A stretch of 17,483 nt of DNA, taken from positions 1 to 17,483 of the forward strand of contig CALBST010000423.1 of NCBI GenBank assembly GCA_937967425.1, written 5' to 3'. The position numbers and the translations under genes are program-made. Below, in pieces: positions 7,333 to 15,720 of the stretch; within the stretch, counting starts at the first letter, position 1; each line of letters begins with the position of its first letter. The notes beneath the pieces were generated by a model. The model had not been told where the DNA came from. It ran no database searches and saw nothing but the letters and a program-made list of their open reading frames with translations. Source of the stretch: an uncultured Caulobacteraceae bacterium. GTDB lineage: Bacteria; Pseudomonadota; Alphaproteobacteria; Caulobacterales; TH1-2.

Positions 7333-8415
7333 ATGGCATCGAAGCTGAAGCTTGTTGAGGCGGAAGTGGAAACGGACAAGCAGAAGGCTCTGTCAGCAGC
7401 GCTGAAACAGATCGACCAAGCCTTTGGCAAAGGCTCGGTGATGCGCCTGGGCGAGAAGCCGGCGATGGAGATCGAAGCGATCTCCACCGGTTCGCTCTCG
7501 CTCGATATCGCGCTCGGCATTGGCGGCCTGCCGAAGGGCCGTATCGTGGAGATTTATGGCCCGGAAAGCTCGGGCAAGACGACTTTGGCGCTGCACTGCA
7601 TCGCCGAAGCGCAAAAGTCTGGCGGTGTGTGTGCGTTTGTGGACGCCGAACATGCGCTTGATCCTGTGTATGCACGCAAGCTAGGCGTCGATCTCGACGA
7701 TCTGTTGGTCTCGCAGCCGGACACCGGCGAGCAGGCGCTTGAGATCACGGATACTTTGGTGCGCTCCGGCGCGATCGATGTGCTGGTCGTGGACTCGGTC
7801 GCGGCGCTAACGCCCCGCGCGGAAATCGAAGGCGAGATGGGCGACAGCCTGCCTGGTCTGCAGGCGCGCTTGATGAGCCAGGCGCTGCGCAAGCTGACGG
7901 CCTCGATCAACAAGTCGAAGACGCTCGTCATCTTCATCAATCAGATCCGCATGAAGATCGGCGTCATGTACGGCAACCCGGAGACGACGACGGGCGGCAA
8001 TGCATTGAAGTTCTATTCGTCGGTGCGTTTGGACATTCGCCGCACCGGCCAGATCAAGGAACGTGACGAAGTCGTGGGCTCGGAAACCCGCGTGAAAGTG
8101 GTGAAGAACAAGGTCGCGCCGCCGTTCAAGCAGGTGCAGTTCGATATCATTTACGGCGAAGGCGTCTCCAAGACAGGCGAGTTGATCGAGCTCGGCGTGA
8201 AGGCGGGCATCATCGATAAGTCTGGCGCCTGGTACGCGTACGGCTCGCAGAAGATCGGTCAAGGCAAGGAAGCCGCGCGCAGGTTCCTGAAAGAAAATCG
8301 CGCTGTTGCGATCGAGATCGAAGACAAGATCCGCGGCAAGTCAGCGGCGATGTCGGACGCGATGTATTCGCCGCCGACGGATGAGGAAGAAAAGGACGCC
8401 GCTGACGGCAATTGA
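7333..8415 (+). CDS. recA: Recombinase RecA
   Basis: RecA polymerises on single-stranded DNA, carries out ATP-dependent strand exchange in homologous recombination, and triggers LexA self-cleavage in the SOS response. The 360-aa product has normal length, with Walker A GPESSGKT at residues 76-83, Walker B LLVVDS region at about 150-155, the L1 loop region [14 protein letters not shown] (166-179), L2 with [16 protein letters not shown] (215-230), and an acidic C-terminal tail ([12 protein letters not shown]), all as in the family. GGAGGG at 7321-7326 lies six bases before the ATG. Transcription probably starts from the LexA-controlled promoter upstream. No recX follows; the next gene is a VOC-fold protein 103 bases downstream. 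Confidence 0.98.
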   Translation: MASKLKLVEAEVETDKQKALSAALKQIDQAFGKGSVMRLGEKPAMEIEAISTGSLSLDIALGIGGLPKGRIVEIYGPESSGKTTLALHCIAEAQKSGGVCAFVDAEHALDPVYARKLGVDLDDLLVSQPDTGEQALEITDTLVRSGAIDVLVVDSVAALTPRAEIEGEMGDSLPGLQARLMSQALRKLTASINKSKTLVIFINQIRMKIGVMYGNPETTTGGNALKFYSSVRLDIRRTGQIKERDEVVGSETRVKVVKNKVAPPFKQVQFDIIYGEGVSKTGELIELGVKAGIIDKSGAWYAYGSQKIGQGKEAARRFLKENRAVAIEIEDKIRGKSAAMSDAMYSPPTDEEEKDAADGN

Positions 8416-8518
8416 GATTTGAGTTTCGCTGGCCGGTTCGGGGACGTTTAGCCGACCCGACCCCATGCCCTGGCGCGTTCCCGGGCCGGCCGGCGGATTA
8501 CCTCTCGAGAGATGGGCG

Positions 8519-8944
8519 ATGGAGCCGCGCGTTTCCTTGATCACATTGGGCGTAGCTGACCTCGCGCGGTCGCGCGCCTTCTACGAGAAGCTCGGGTTCA
8601 AGGCCTCGTCCGCCAGTGGCGACGGGGTGGTGTTTTTCCAGATGGGTCCTTTGGGCCTCTCATTGTTTCCGCGCGAGAGCCTTGCGTGTGACGCCAAGGT
8701 CCCGGCCGAAGGTTCGGGGTTTCGCGGCATTACATTGGCGCACAACGTGCGTGAGCGTGAGGACGTCGCTGCGGTCATTGCCGAAGCGGTGGCCGCTGGC
8801 GCGACTTTGGTGAAGCCTTCGGAAGAGGCGTTTTGGGGCGGCCAGTCCGGTTACTTCGCCGATCCTGACGGCCATCTATGGGAGGTCGCCTGGAATCCCG
8901 GTGCGCCGCTCGGACCTAACGGCGAGTTGAAGCTGCCGCCCTGA
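8519..8944 (+). CDS. VOC / glyoxalase-fold protein
   Basis: The 141-aa product is a single vicinal-oxygen-chelate (glyoxalase/bleomycin-resistance/dioxygenase) domain made of two beta-alpha-beta-beta-beta units. The first begins LITLGVADLARSRAFYEKLGF (about residues 7-27), and the second ends with YFADPDGHLWEVAWNP (about 114-129), where DPDGHLWEV carries the usual C-terminal metal-ligand Glu. The N-terminal His ligand found in many members is replaced here (LITLGV), so metal binding may be incomplete or absent, as in many small VOC proteins. The frame is open 18 codons further to an ATG at 8465, but that part is not VOC-like; ATG 8519 begins right at the domain. The gap from recA (8416-8518) has no clear terminator. 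Function cannot be narrowed further. Confidence 0.85.
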   Translation: MEPRVSLITLGVADLARSRAFYEKLGFKASSASGDGVVFFQMGPLGLSLFPRESLACDAKVPAEGSGFRGITLAHNVREREDVAAVIAEAVAAGATLVKPSEEAFWGGQSGYFADPDGHLWEVAWNPGAPLGPNGELKLPP

Positions 8945-8990
8945 AGTTTGGGCTGACGTATCCGCAAGGGAGCCCGCGCGGTCCTGCCGC

Positions 8991-9041
8991 TTGGCGTTCA
9001 TGCACGCACTACCTATACCAAGCCCAACTCCGATTTGGCTT
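8991..9041 (+). promoter_or_regulatory. Predicted alaS promoter with palindrome at the expected start site
   Basis: A sigma-70-like promoter can be read upstream of alaS: -35 TTGGCG (8991-8996), 17-base spacer, -10 TATACC (9014-9019). Directly after the -10 lies an inverted repeat, AAGCCCAA (9020-9027) and TTTGGCTT (9034-9041), seven of eight positions pairing around a six-base centre. It spans the position where transcription would begin. The promoter is inferred by eye only. Confidence 0.5.
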
Positions 9042-9049
9042 GAGATCAG

Positions 9050-11722
9050 ATGCCCAGCGTCAACGACATTCGTAAGCAGTTTTTGGATTTCTTCCACGCG
9101 CGCGGCCATGAGTTGCCGGGCTCGTCCTCACTCGTGCCGCAGGACGACCCGACGCTGCTCTTCACCAATGCCGGTATGGTCCAGTTCAAGAACTATTTCA
9201 CCGGCGCCGCCAAGCCGCCATACCCGCGCGCGGCGACCAGCCAGAAATGCGTTCGCGCCGGCGGCAAGCACAACGACCTCGACAATGTCGGCTACACCGC
9301 GCGCCATCTCACCTTTTTCGAGATGCTCGGCAATTTCTCGTTCGGCGACTACTTCAAGGAAGGCGCCATCGATGCGGCCTGGTCGCTGATCACCAAGGAC
9401 CTGGCGCTGCCGAAAGATAAGCTGCTCGTCACCATCTATCACGATGACGATGAGGCCGCCGCGCTCTGGAAGAAGATCGCGGGCCTCGGCGATGACAAGA
9501 TCATCCGCATCGCGACGGCCGACAATTTCTGGTCGATGGGCGACACCGGTCCGTGCGGCCCGTGCTCGGAAATCTTCATCGATCGCGGCGATCACATCTT
9601 CGGCGGCCCGCCCGGATCGAAGGACGAGGATGGCGACCGCTTCCTCGAGTTCTGGAACCTCGTGTTCATGCAATACGAGCAGTTCAACGACGGCCGGCCG
9701 CGCGAGAAATTGCCGAAGCCCTCGATCGACACCGGCATGGGTCTCGAACGCATCGCCTGCGTGCTGCAGGGCGTGGATTCCGTTTTCGAAACCGATCTCT
9801 TCAAGACGCTGATCGCGGCATCGGAAGAGTTGACCAAGACGAAGGCCAAAGGCGAGCGGGCGCCGAGCCACAACGTCATCGCCGATCACCTGCGCTCGTC
9901 GTGCTTCCTGATCGCCGATGGCGTGTCGCCCTCGAACGAGGGGCGCGGCTACGTGCTGCGCCGGATCATGCGCCGGGCGATGCGTCACGCGCACATCCTC
10001 GGCGCCAAAGAGCCGCTCATGTATCGTCTCGCGCCGACGCTCATCGCCGAGATGGGTGAGGCGTATCCAGAGCTGAAGCGCGCGGCGCCGGTGATCGAGG
10101 CGCAGCTGCGCGATGAAGAAGAGCGCTTCCGCCGGACGCTGGCGAACGGTTTGCGGCTGCTCGATGACGAGTTGGGGTCGCTGAAAGAGGGCGAGAAGCT
10201 TTCCGGACGTACGGCGTTCAAGCTCTACGACACGTTCGGATTCCCGTTGGATCTGACCCAGGACATTCTGCGCGGGCGCGGGCTTGAAGTGGACGTCGCG
10301 GCGTACGACGCGGCGATGCAGGAGCAGAAGGATCAGGGCGCGGCGAGCTGGAAAGGCGCTGACGGCGCCGACAATCCGGCGATCTGGCATTCGATCCTTG
10401 AGCGCACCAAGGGCAACGAATTCCTCGGCTACACTGGCGAGGCCGGTGATGGCGCGGTGACGGCGATCGTCTCCGGCGGCGCTGAGCAGCATGAGCTGCG
10501 CGAAGGGACGACAGCTGCGCTCGTGTTCGACCGTACGCCGTTCTATGCGGAGAGCGGCGGCCAGGCGGGTGACCATGGCGTGATCACGTTCGCGAACGGC
10601 GCGGAGTTCGTCGTCGAGGACACGCTGAAACAAGCGGGCGCGCTGCACGCGCATGTCGGCCGGCTGGTGAAGGGCTCGATCAAGGTTGGCGATCAGGCCA
10701 AGCTTGAGATCGACCACGAACGCCGTGCGAAAATCCGCTCGAACCATTCGGCGACGCACTTGTTGCACGCGGCGTTGCGCAACACGCTTGGGCCGCATGT
10801 GACGCAGAAGGGTTCGTTGGTCGAGGCCGACTATTTCCGGTTCGACTTCAGCCATGGCCAAGCGATGACGGCGGACGAAATCGGCCGCGTGGAAGACGAA
10901 GTGAACGCCGTGATCCGCCAGAACGCCGAAGGCGTGATCAAGGAGATGGCGCCGGCGAAGGCGATCGAAGAGGGCGCGCTGGCGCTGTTCGGTGAGAAGT
11001 ACGGTGAGACGGTGCGCGTGCTGCGCCTGGGCGATGCGCTGGCGCACGATGGCAAAGCGTATTCGGTCGAGCTCTGCGGCGGCACGCATGTGAAGCGCAC
11101 GGGCGATATCGCCGTGTTCGCGATCCTGAGCGAAGGCGGCGTCGCCGCGGGCATCCGGCGCATCGAAGCGGCGACGGGCGCAGCGGCGTTGGCGCATCTG
11201 AAGGCGCAAGCGGCGCTGGCGAAGGCAATCGCGTCGAACATCAAGGCGCCGCTCTCGGAAGTGACGGATCGTGTCGCGCAACTTGCGGAGGAACGGCGCA
11301 AGCTTGAGCGCGAACTGGCGGAGACCAAGAAGAAGCTCGCGCTCGCCGGCAATGGCGGCGGCGCGGCGCCGGCTGGTCCGGAGAACATTGCCGGCGTGTC
11401 GGTGCTCGCGCGCGTGCTTGATGGCGTGCCGGCGAAGGAGCTGCGGGGCTTGGTCGATGAGGGCAAGAAGTCGATCGGCTCCGGCGTCATTGCTTATATC
11501 GGTGTCGAGGATGGCAAGGCTGCGCTCGCTGTCGGCGTTACCGATGACTTGAAGGGCAAAGTCAGCGCCGTCGATCTGGTCAAAGCGGGCGTTGCGGCGG
11601 TTGGCGGCCAAGGCGGCGGCGGGCGGCCCGACATGGCCCAGGGCGGCGGGCCGAACGGCGCCGAAGCGGCGAAAGCGCTCGACGCGATCCGCACGGCGCT
11701 GCAAGGCGTGCTGGCGGCGTGA
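9050..11722 (+). CDS. alaS: Alanine--tRNA ligase
   Basis: AlaRS charges tRNA-Ala with alanine and clears mischarged Ser- and Gly-tRNA-Ala. The 890-aa product is of normal bacterial length with all parts: class II catalytic core from the N-terminal [35 protein letters not shown] and [15 protein letters not shown], through the tRNA-recognition helices, to the editing domain with His566 and His570 (HSATH), Cys676 and His680 (CGGTH), equivalent to H564/H568/C666/H670 in E. coli; then a coiled-coil linker (about 730-765, [20 protein letters not shown]) and a C-terminal C-Ala domain with the glycine-rich [19 protein letters not shown] 9050 has a weak GAGA before it. The stop overlaps the next gene by four bases. 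The alaS position soon after recA is shared with many bacteria. Confidence 0.98.
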   Translation: MPSVNDIRKQFLDFFHARGHELPGSSSLVPQDDPTLLFTNAGMVQFKNYFTGAAKPPYPRAATSQKCVRAGGKHNDLDNVGYTARHLTFFEMLGNFSFGDYFKEGAIDAAWSLITKDLALPKDKLLVTIYHDDDEAAALWKKIAGLGDDKIIRIATADNFWSMGDTGPCGPCSEIFIDRGDHIFGGPPGSKDEDGDRFLEFWNLVFMQYEQFNDGRPREKLPKPSIDTGMGLERIACVLQGVDSVFETDLFKTLIAASEELTKTKAKGERAPSHNVIADHLRSSCFLIADGVSPSNEGRGYVLRRIMRRAMRHAHILGAKEPLMYRLAPTLIAEMGEAYPELKRAAPVIEAQLRDEEERFRRTLANGLRLLDDELGSLKEGEKLSGRTAFKLYDTFGFPLDLTQDILRGRGLEVDVAAYDAAMQEQKDQGAASWKGADGADNPAIWHSILERTKGNEFLGYTGEAGDGAVTAIVSGGAEQHELREGTTAALVFDRTPFYAESGGQAGDHGVITFANGAEFVVEDTLKQAGALHAHVGRLVKGSIKVGDQAKLEIDHERRAKIRSNHSATHLLHAALRNTLGPHVTQKGSLVEADYFRFDFSHGQAMTADEIGRVEDEVNAVIRQNAEGVIKEMAPAKAIEEGALALFGEKYGETVRVLRLGDALAHDGKAYSVELCGGTHVKRTGDIAVFAILSEGGVAAGIRRIEAATGAAALAHLKAQAALAKAIASNIKAPLSEVTDRVAQLAEERRKLERELAETKKKLALAGNGGGAAPAGPENIAGVSVLARVLDGVPAKELRGLVDEGKKSIGSGVIAYIGVEDGKAALAVGVTDDLKGKVSAVDLVKAGVAAVGGQGGGGRPDMAQGGGPNGAEAAKALDAIRTALQGVLAA

Positions 11723-12231
11723 GCGAAATTGCGTATCGCGATGCGGCCGCTGCGGATGCAGCGGAGCTTGCCGCATTCGCGGAGCGTACGTTCACGGAGA
11801 CGTTCGGGCATCTCTATCCGCCGGAAGATCTCGCTTCGTATGTCGAAGCGAAGTACCGGACGGACGTGGTTGCGGCCGAGATCGCTGATCCTGAGACGCG
11901 CTATGTACTGGCGCTGCGTGATGGCGAGATCGTTGGCTATTCCAAGCTTGGTCTGGTCGACATGGATGTCGACGCGACTGACGCGTTGGAATTGCACCGG
12001 CTCTATGTCGATACGTCGGTGAAGGGGGCCGGTGTTGCGAAGACGCTGATGGATGACGGCCTGGCGTGGGCGCGCGGCAAGGGCGCGCGCGTCATGTATC
12101 TCAGCGTTTGGGAAAACAACGCGCGGGCGCAGGCGTTCTATCGCCGCTATGGCTTCGAGCATGTGAAAGAACACAAGTTCATGGTCGGGCGCGTCGCCGA
12201 TCGTGATTTCATCTGGCGCTTAAATCTCTAG
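11719..12231 (+). CDS. GNAT family N-acetyltransferase
   Basis: This 170-aa product is one GNAT domain, which transfers an acetyl group from acetyl-CoA to an amine. Visible are beta4 [16 protein letters not shown] with the acetyl-CoA pyrophosphate loop [10 protein letters not shown] (about residues 101-110), and the C-terminal [20 protein letters not shown] motif (about 131-150), whose Tyr/Phe-Tyr region is typical of the family. Substrate is unknown; sequence type resembles the RimI/PA4866-like broad class. The start is GTG at 11719, overlapping the alaS stop in GTGA, so it is translationally coupled to alaS. No ATG lies near the domain start. A hairpin repeat follows the stop codon directly (12235-12291). 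Confidence 0.88.
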   Translation: MSEIAYRDAAAADAAELAAFAERTFTETFGHLYPPEDLASYVEAKYRTDVVAAEIADPETRYVLALRDGEIVGYSKLGLVDMDVDATDALELHRLYVDTSVKGAGVAKTLMDDGLAWARGKGARVMYLSVWENNARAQAFYRRYGFEHVKEHKFMVGRVADRDFIWRLNL

Positions 12232-12234
12232 AGC

Positions 12235-12291
12235 CCTGAGCTTGGCGAAGGGCTGGCAGTTCCGCCGTTGCCGGCCTTCGACGAGCTCAGG
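12235..12291. repeat. Long stem-loop repeat after the GNAT gene
   Basis: CCTGAGCTTGGCGAAGG (12235-12251) pairs with CCTTCGACGAGCTCAGG (12275-12291), 15 of 17 positions matching, and the stem continues inward for several more pairs (GGCTGGCA against TGCCGGCC). The CCTGAGCTTGTCGAAGG-type palindrome is a common dispersed intergenic repeat in Sphingomonads and Caulobacterales. It begins three bases after the stop of the GNAT gene and probably ends or protects the alaS-GNAT transcript; there is no T-run. Confidence 0.75.
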
Positions 12292-12300
12292 CCTCGAAGT

Positions 12301-12379
12301 GAGTCAGGCTTCGCTTCACATCAATTCGAGTCAGTAACGTCTCGGAAACCAAATCAGTCGTTTTTGGACGACTCGATTC
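12301..12379. promoter_or_regulatory. Cluster of four GANTC (CcrM methylation) sites upstream of a small gene
   Basis: GAGTC at 12301-12305, GAGTC at 12328-12332, GACTC at 12370-12374 and GATTC at 12375-12379 fall within 79 bases, the last two end to end. GANTC is the target of the cell-cycle methyltransferase CcrM in Alphaproteobacteria. A small perfect hairpin (AGTCGT 12356-12361, ACGACT 12368-12373) lies within the cluster. The next start codon is at 12396. Promoter function is inferred. Confidence 0.5.
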
Positions 12380-12395
12380 GGTGTGGGGACACGGG

Positions 12396-12737
12396 ATGAC
12401 TCAGAACGACGCGCTGGCCGCTTTTCTCGGGCCGGAATTATTCGAGCGGCTCGATTGGGGCCGACTCTCGCATGCACAACGTGACGCGATTCTCTCTGTG
12501 TTCCGAGTCGGATTAGGCGCCGGCGTACAGTCGGGCGCCGTTTCGACGATCGACGCGGTGTTGGCGCGCGGCAAAGTGCTGATCTGTGAGGACGGTTCGC
12601 AATGGCAGGCGCGCGAACGCGACGATGCCGAGATCATTGAAGATTGGGGCGCGGGCCAACTCGTCGCGATCCACCACCACATGATCTACAAGCTCGACCC
12701 TTACCAAGCGGCAGAGGTTGAGTTGCTGCGCCTTTGA
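12396..12737 (+). CDS. Uncharacterised 113-aa protein
   Basis: I do not recognise this protein. It is soluble by composition, with an N-terminal helical part (NDALAAFLGPELFERLDWGRLSHAQRDAILSVFRVG), a middle with alternating strand-like residues (VLICEDGSQWQAR) and an acidic WGAGQL-linker before LVAIHHHMIYKLDP. A run of three His (about residues 93-95) could be a metal site, but nothing proves it. ATG 12396 follows GGGGA (12385-12389); a GTG five codons upstream is a possible alternative. The product ends 33 bases before the crotonase start, so the two may be co-transcribed. The upstream region contains four GANTC sites. Confidence 0.7.
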   Translation: MTQNDALAAFLGPELFERLDWGRLSHAQRDAILSVFRVGLGAGVQSGAVSTIDAVLARGKVLICEDGSQWQARERDDAEIIEDWGAGQLVAIHHHMIYKLDPYQAAEVELLRL

Positions 12738-12770
12738 GCTAGCGTGACGGCTCATTGCGGAGCCGTATCG

Positions 12771-13658
12771 ATGCCCAGCTACGAAACTATCAAACTCGAA
12801 GTCGCCGATGGCGTCGCGACCATGACGCTCAACCGGCCGGACCGGATGAACGCGTTTACCGATCAGATGGTGCGCGACATGATCGCGGGCTTTGACGAGA
12901 CCGACGCCAACGATGATGTGCGCGCCGTGATCGTCACCGGCGAGGGCCGCGCGTTTTGCGCCGGCGCCGATCTGGGTTCGGGCGGGGCAACGTTCGATTA
13001 CGAGAAGCGGCTTGCCGCGCGCGATGGCGGCGCCTCCAAGTTCGACCCCGATCGGGCGCGCGATGGCGGCGGGCAGGTTGGCATTCGCATCTATGAAAGT
13101 TTGAAGCCGGTGATTGCGGCGATCAACGGCGCGGCGGTTGGTGTTGGCGCGACGATGACGTTGCCGATGGATATTCGCCTCGCGGTCCCGGGCGCAAAGA
13201 TGGGCTTTGTGTTCGCGCGGCGTGGGATCGTGCCCGAGACGCTGTCCTCCTATTTCTTGCCGCGCTTGGTTGGCGTGTCCACTGCACTCGAATGGACGAT
13301 GACGGGACGCGTGTTTCTGAGCGAGGAAGCAAAGGAGCGCGGCCTGGTGCGTTCGCTGCATGCGCCCGAGGATTTGTTGCCGGCGGCGCGGGCGCTGGCG
13401 CGTGAGATCGCCGACAATACAGCGCCGGTGTCTGTGGCGCTGTCGCGGCGGATGATCTTGGACATGCTCGATGCTGGCCACCCGATGGAGGCGCATCGCT
13501 TGGAAAGCCGGTTGATGGTCGCGCGCGGGCAAGCGGGCGATGCGAAAGAGGGCGTGACGTCTTTTCTTGAAAAGCGCGCGCCGGTGTATCCGGACAAGGT
13601 GTCGAAGGACATGCCGCAGCCATTCCCATGGCGGCCCACGCCGCCGTTCAAGGAATGA
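12771..13658 (+). CDS. Crotonase-fold acyl-CoA enzyme (enoyl-CoA hydratase/isomerase family)
   Basis: The 295-aa product is a crotonase-fold protein acting on acyl-CoA thioesters, with NRPDRMNAFT (21-30), the first oxyanion loop AFCAGADL (61-68), the second loop INGAAVGVGATMTLPMDIRLA (118-138) and GFVFARRGIVPE (145-156). In classic enoyl-CoA hydratase two glutamates act (E144 and E164 of rat mitochondrial enzyme). Here the second is kept as Glu156 in GIVPE, but the first is replaced by Thr128. Only the second Glu is kept in delta3,delta2-enoyl-CoA isomerases, so an isomerase or another crotonase reaction is more likely than plain hydration. GGAG at 12759-12762, eight bases before ATG 12771, sets the start; a GTG nine codons upstream is less likely. 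Confidence 0.88.
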   Translation: MPSYETIKLEVADGVATMTLNRPDRMNAFTDQMVRDMIAGFDETDANDDVRAVIVTGEGRAFCAGADLGSGGATFDYEKRLAARDGGASKFDPDRARDGGGQVGIRIYESLKPVIAAINGAAVGVGATMTLPMDIRLAVPGAKMGFVFARRGIVPETLSSYFLPRLVGVSTALEWTMTGRVFLSEEAKERGLVRSLHAPEDLLPAARALAREIADNTAPVSVALSRRMILDMLDAGHPMEAHRLESRLMVARGQAGDAKEGVTSFLEKRAPVYPDKVSKDMPQPFPWRPTPPFKE

Positions 13659-13665
13659 TATGAAC

Positions 13666-13789
13666 CGCCGGCGTCTCGCCGGCGGCGCTGTGGTTGAAGG
13701 TTGGGGCGCGCCGGCCGCGCAAGCGTCGCCGGAGACGACGCGCTCCCCACCCAATGCGCAGAAGCAAAAGTGCCGGCGAGACGCCGGCG
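13666..13789. repeat. 18-bp perfect inverted repeat, spurious-ORF-bearing intergenic element
   Basis: CGCCGGCGTCTCGCCGGC (13666-13683) is perfectly repeated in inverse orientation at 13772-13789, 88 bases apart. Each arm also has internal symmetry (GCCGGCG..CGCCGGC), so each could fold alone. Reading from 13661 gives MNRRRLAGGA...KCRRDAGDPY, a phrase that recurs as spurious translation of dispersed repeats in related genomes, as far as I remember, so I do not call a gene here. It follows the crotonase stop by seven bases. The whole gene-free stretch 13659-14011 consists of this element, a T8 tract (13884-13891) and two more repeat pieces (13910-13999). Confidence 0.75.
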
Positions 13790-13966
13790 ATCCATATTGG
13801 GCGGCGCGAAGGTTGATGGTGAGCGGAGCTTGCATGCGCCGATGATACGGCTGCTCACGGGGGTGTAGGATACGATTTCTCGATTTTTTTTGGAGCATGC
13901 GTGCGTCGTGCTTCGACAGGATCAGCATGACGCAAAGGCGAAGCGCAAAGTCCATGATCCCCTGGG

Positions 13967-13999
13967 TTCCGGGGTCTCGGCTTTCGCCGAGCCTCGGAA
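13967..13999 (-). terminator. Stem-loop repeat just downstream of icd, possible terminator
   Basis: A stem-loop has arms 13967-13981 and 13986-13999 with loop TTTC: CTCGGC/GCCGAG next to the loop is perfect, and the outer TTCCGGGG/CCTCGGAA part has one mismatch and a one-base bulge. It begins 12 bases beyond the icd stop on the minus strand. The sequence (CATTCCGAGGCTC...AGCC...CCCCGGAACCC in minus-strand sense) is of the kind of dispersed repeat found after genes in many alphaproteobacteria. No T-run follows on the minus strand, so termination is inferred. Confidence 0.55.
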
Positions 14000-14011
14000 T
14001 GACGGAGATGC

Positions 14012-15232
14012 TTAGTTCGCTTTGGCCATCGCCTTATCGACATTGTCGGCGATGGCGTCGAGGAAGCCTTCGGTGGTGAGCCAGGTTTGGTTGTCGCCGA
14101 CCAGCACCGCGAGGTCCTTCGTCATTTTGCCGGACTCGACTGTGTCGATGGTGATCTTCTCGAGCAGAAGCGCGTAGTCGATGAGCTTCTGGTTGTTGTC
14201 GAGCTTGCCGCGATGGGCGAGGCCGCGCGTCCAGGCGAAGATCGAGGCGACGGAATTGGTTGAGGTCGGCTCGCCCTTTTGGTGTTGGCGATAGTGGCGC
14301 GTGACGGTGCCGTGCGCGGCTTCCGCTTCCATGGTTTTGCCGTCCGGCGTGATCAGCACAGAGGTCATCAGGCCGAGCGAGCCGAAGCCTTGGGCGACGG
14401 TGTCGGACTGGACGTCGCCGTCGTAGTTCTTGCAGGCCCAGACGTAGCCGCCCGACCATTTCAGCGCCGAGGCGACCATGTCGTCGATCAGGCGGTGTTC
14501 GTAGGTGAGCTTGCGCTTTTCGAACTCGGCTTTGAATTCGCTGTCGAAGATCTCTTGGAAGATGTCCTTGAAGCGGCCGTCATAAGCTTTGAGGATCGTG
14601 TTCTTGGTCGAGAGATAGACCGGGTAGTTCTTCAGCAGACCGTAGTTGAACGAGGCGCGGGCGAAATCCTTGATGCTTTCATCGAGGTTGTACATCGCCA
14701 TGGTGACGCCAGAGCCCGGCGCCTTGAACACTTCTTTCTCGATCACCGTGCCGTCGTCGCCGACGAACTTGATGGTGAGCGTGCCCTTGCTCGGGAATTT
14801 GAAATCGGTGGCGCGGTATTGGTCGCCGAAGGCGTGACGGCCAACGACGATCGGTTGCGTCCAGCCCGGCACCAGGCGCGGCACGTTCTTGCAGATGATC
14901 GGTTCGCGGAAGATGACGCCGCCGAGAATGTTGCGGATCGTGCCGTTGGGCGACTTCCACATTTCCTTCAGATTGAATTCCTTCACGCGGGCTTCGTCCG
15001 GCGTGATCGTCGCGCACTTGACGGCGACGCCGTATTGCTTCGTCGCATTGGCCGCATCGATGGTGATCTGATCGTTGGTGGCGTCGCGGCTTTCGATGCC
15101 GAGATCGAAATATTTGAGATCGATGTCGAGATAGGGGTGGATCAGGCGCTCCTTGATCAGCGCCCAGATGATCCGGGTCATTTCATCGCCGTCCATATCG
15201 ACGACCGGATTGTCCACCTTGATCTTCGCCAT
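14012..15232 (-). CDS. icd: NADP-dependent isocitrate dehydrogenase
   Basis: Oxidative decarboxylation of isocitrate to 2-oxoglutarate with NADP reduction, in the TCA cycle. The 406-aa product is the homodimeric eukaryote-like subfamily (type II), typical of Alphaproteobacteria, with N-terminal [19 protein letters not shown], substrate motif SPNGTIRN at 94-101, [22 protein letters not shown] (about 270-291) and [20 protein letters not shown] near 311-330 for cofactor binding. ATG (15230-15232 on plus strand) has GGAAGG nine bases upstream. The gene lies 80 bases downstream of a small membrane-protein gene in the same direction; the two may share a transcript, or the icd promoter lies within 15233-15312. 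The stem-loop at 13967-13999 follows the stop. Confidence 0.97.
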   Translation of the reverse strand: MAKIKVDNPVVDMDGDEMTRIIWALIKERLIHPYLDIDLKYFDLGIESRDATNDQITIDAANATKQYGVAVKCATITPDEARVKEFNLKEMWKSPNGTIRNILGGVIFREPIICKNVPRLVPGWTQPIVVGRHAFGDQYRATDFKFPSKGTLTIKFVGDDGTVIEKEVFKAPGSGVTMAMYNLDESIKDFARASFNYGLLKNYPVYLSTKNTILKAYDGRFKDIFQEIFDSEFKAEFEKRKLTYEHRLIDDMVASALKWSGGYVWACKNYDGDVQSDTVAQGFGSLGLMTSVLITPDGKTMEAEAAHGTVTRHYRQHQKGEPTSTNSVASIFAWTRGLAHRGKLDNNQKLIDYALLLEKITIDTVESGKMTKDLAVLVGDNQTWLTTEGFLDAIADNVDKAMAKAN

Positions 15233-15312
15233 GCTCTCGTACCTTCCGCGTTCGGGGATTTCGCGCGGGTGGTAGCAGCTTGGCGGCGGCGCGCAAACTG
15301 CGGCGGGGCGGC

Positions 15313-15699
15313 TCAGTCGCGGGCCTGGGAGATGCCTTCAAGTTCTGCGGCGCTCAGAATTTCGTAGTCGTCGGTTGGCGTGACGGCGGCGTTGAGTGGA
15401 ATGCCGGTCTGGCGTGCGGGCGCGCGCTGACGTTGAACCGGCGCTGGCGGGCCCGCGAGGTCGGCGGCCACGTCTACGACGGGCGGGGTGGGTAGGACAG
15501 GCGGCGGGGTTACGGCTTGAAGCGGCGCGGCCGGCGGGGCCGTGGCTGACGGCGGCGCCGACATCTCCGGCGCCAGCCAGCTTGCGGCGATGATGCCGGC
15601 GATCACCACGACAAGCAGCAAGGCGTGCCGCAGGGTCCTTGACCACGCGCTGCCGCGCTTGCGGCGCGGCTTCGTATGCTGAATGACGTTCGCGGTCAT
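15313..15699 (-). CDS. Uncharacterised single-pass membrane protein, Pro-rich (128 aa)
   Basis: I do not recognise this protein. It has a basic N-terminus (TKPRRKRGS), one membrane helix ([19 protein letters not shown], about residues 25-43) and then a Pro/Ala-rich extracytoplasmic or cytoplasmic segment ([22 protein letters not shown]) with a short acidic C-terminal part ([19 protein letters not shown]). The positive-inside rule predicts that the long C-terminal tail lies in the periplasm. ATG at 15697-15699 (plus coordinates) is preceded by GGGA; a TTG start six codons upstream is less likely. Its start is only 21 bases from that of the divergent trmJ-like gene. Low complexity means homology will be hard to trace. 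Confidence 0.65.
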   Translation of the reverse strand: MTANVIQHTKPRRKRGSAWSRTLRHALLLVVVIAGIIAASWLAPEMSAPPSATAPPAAPLQAVTPPPVLPTPPVVDVAADLAGPPAPVQRQRAPARQTGIPLNAAVTPTDDYEILSAAELEGISQARD

Positions 15700-15720
15700 G
15701 TCCCGATACGGCCTCAACCG

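Noticed and set aside
9128..11776. 882-aa open frame antisense to alaS
   Set aside because: The codon frame mirrors alaS; translation is Arg/His/Ala-rich with no domain pattern, as usual on the reverse strand of high-GC genes.
13661..13845. Frame starting MNRRRLAGGA after the crotonase
   Set aside because: Made of the inverted-repeat element; no credible protein.
13884..13891. T8 tract as an intrinsic terminator for the crotonase gene
   Set aside because: I could not find a GC-rich stem immediately before it; it is about 225 bases from the crotonase stop.
12513..13955. 480-aa open frame antisense to the crotonase and small gene
   Set aside because: Overlaps two well-supported plus-strand genes and the repeat region; no family features.
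14279..15367. 362-aa open frame antisense to icd
   Set aside because: icd is unmistakable; this frame is rich in Asp/Val/Arg repeats typical of a reversed coding strand.
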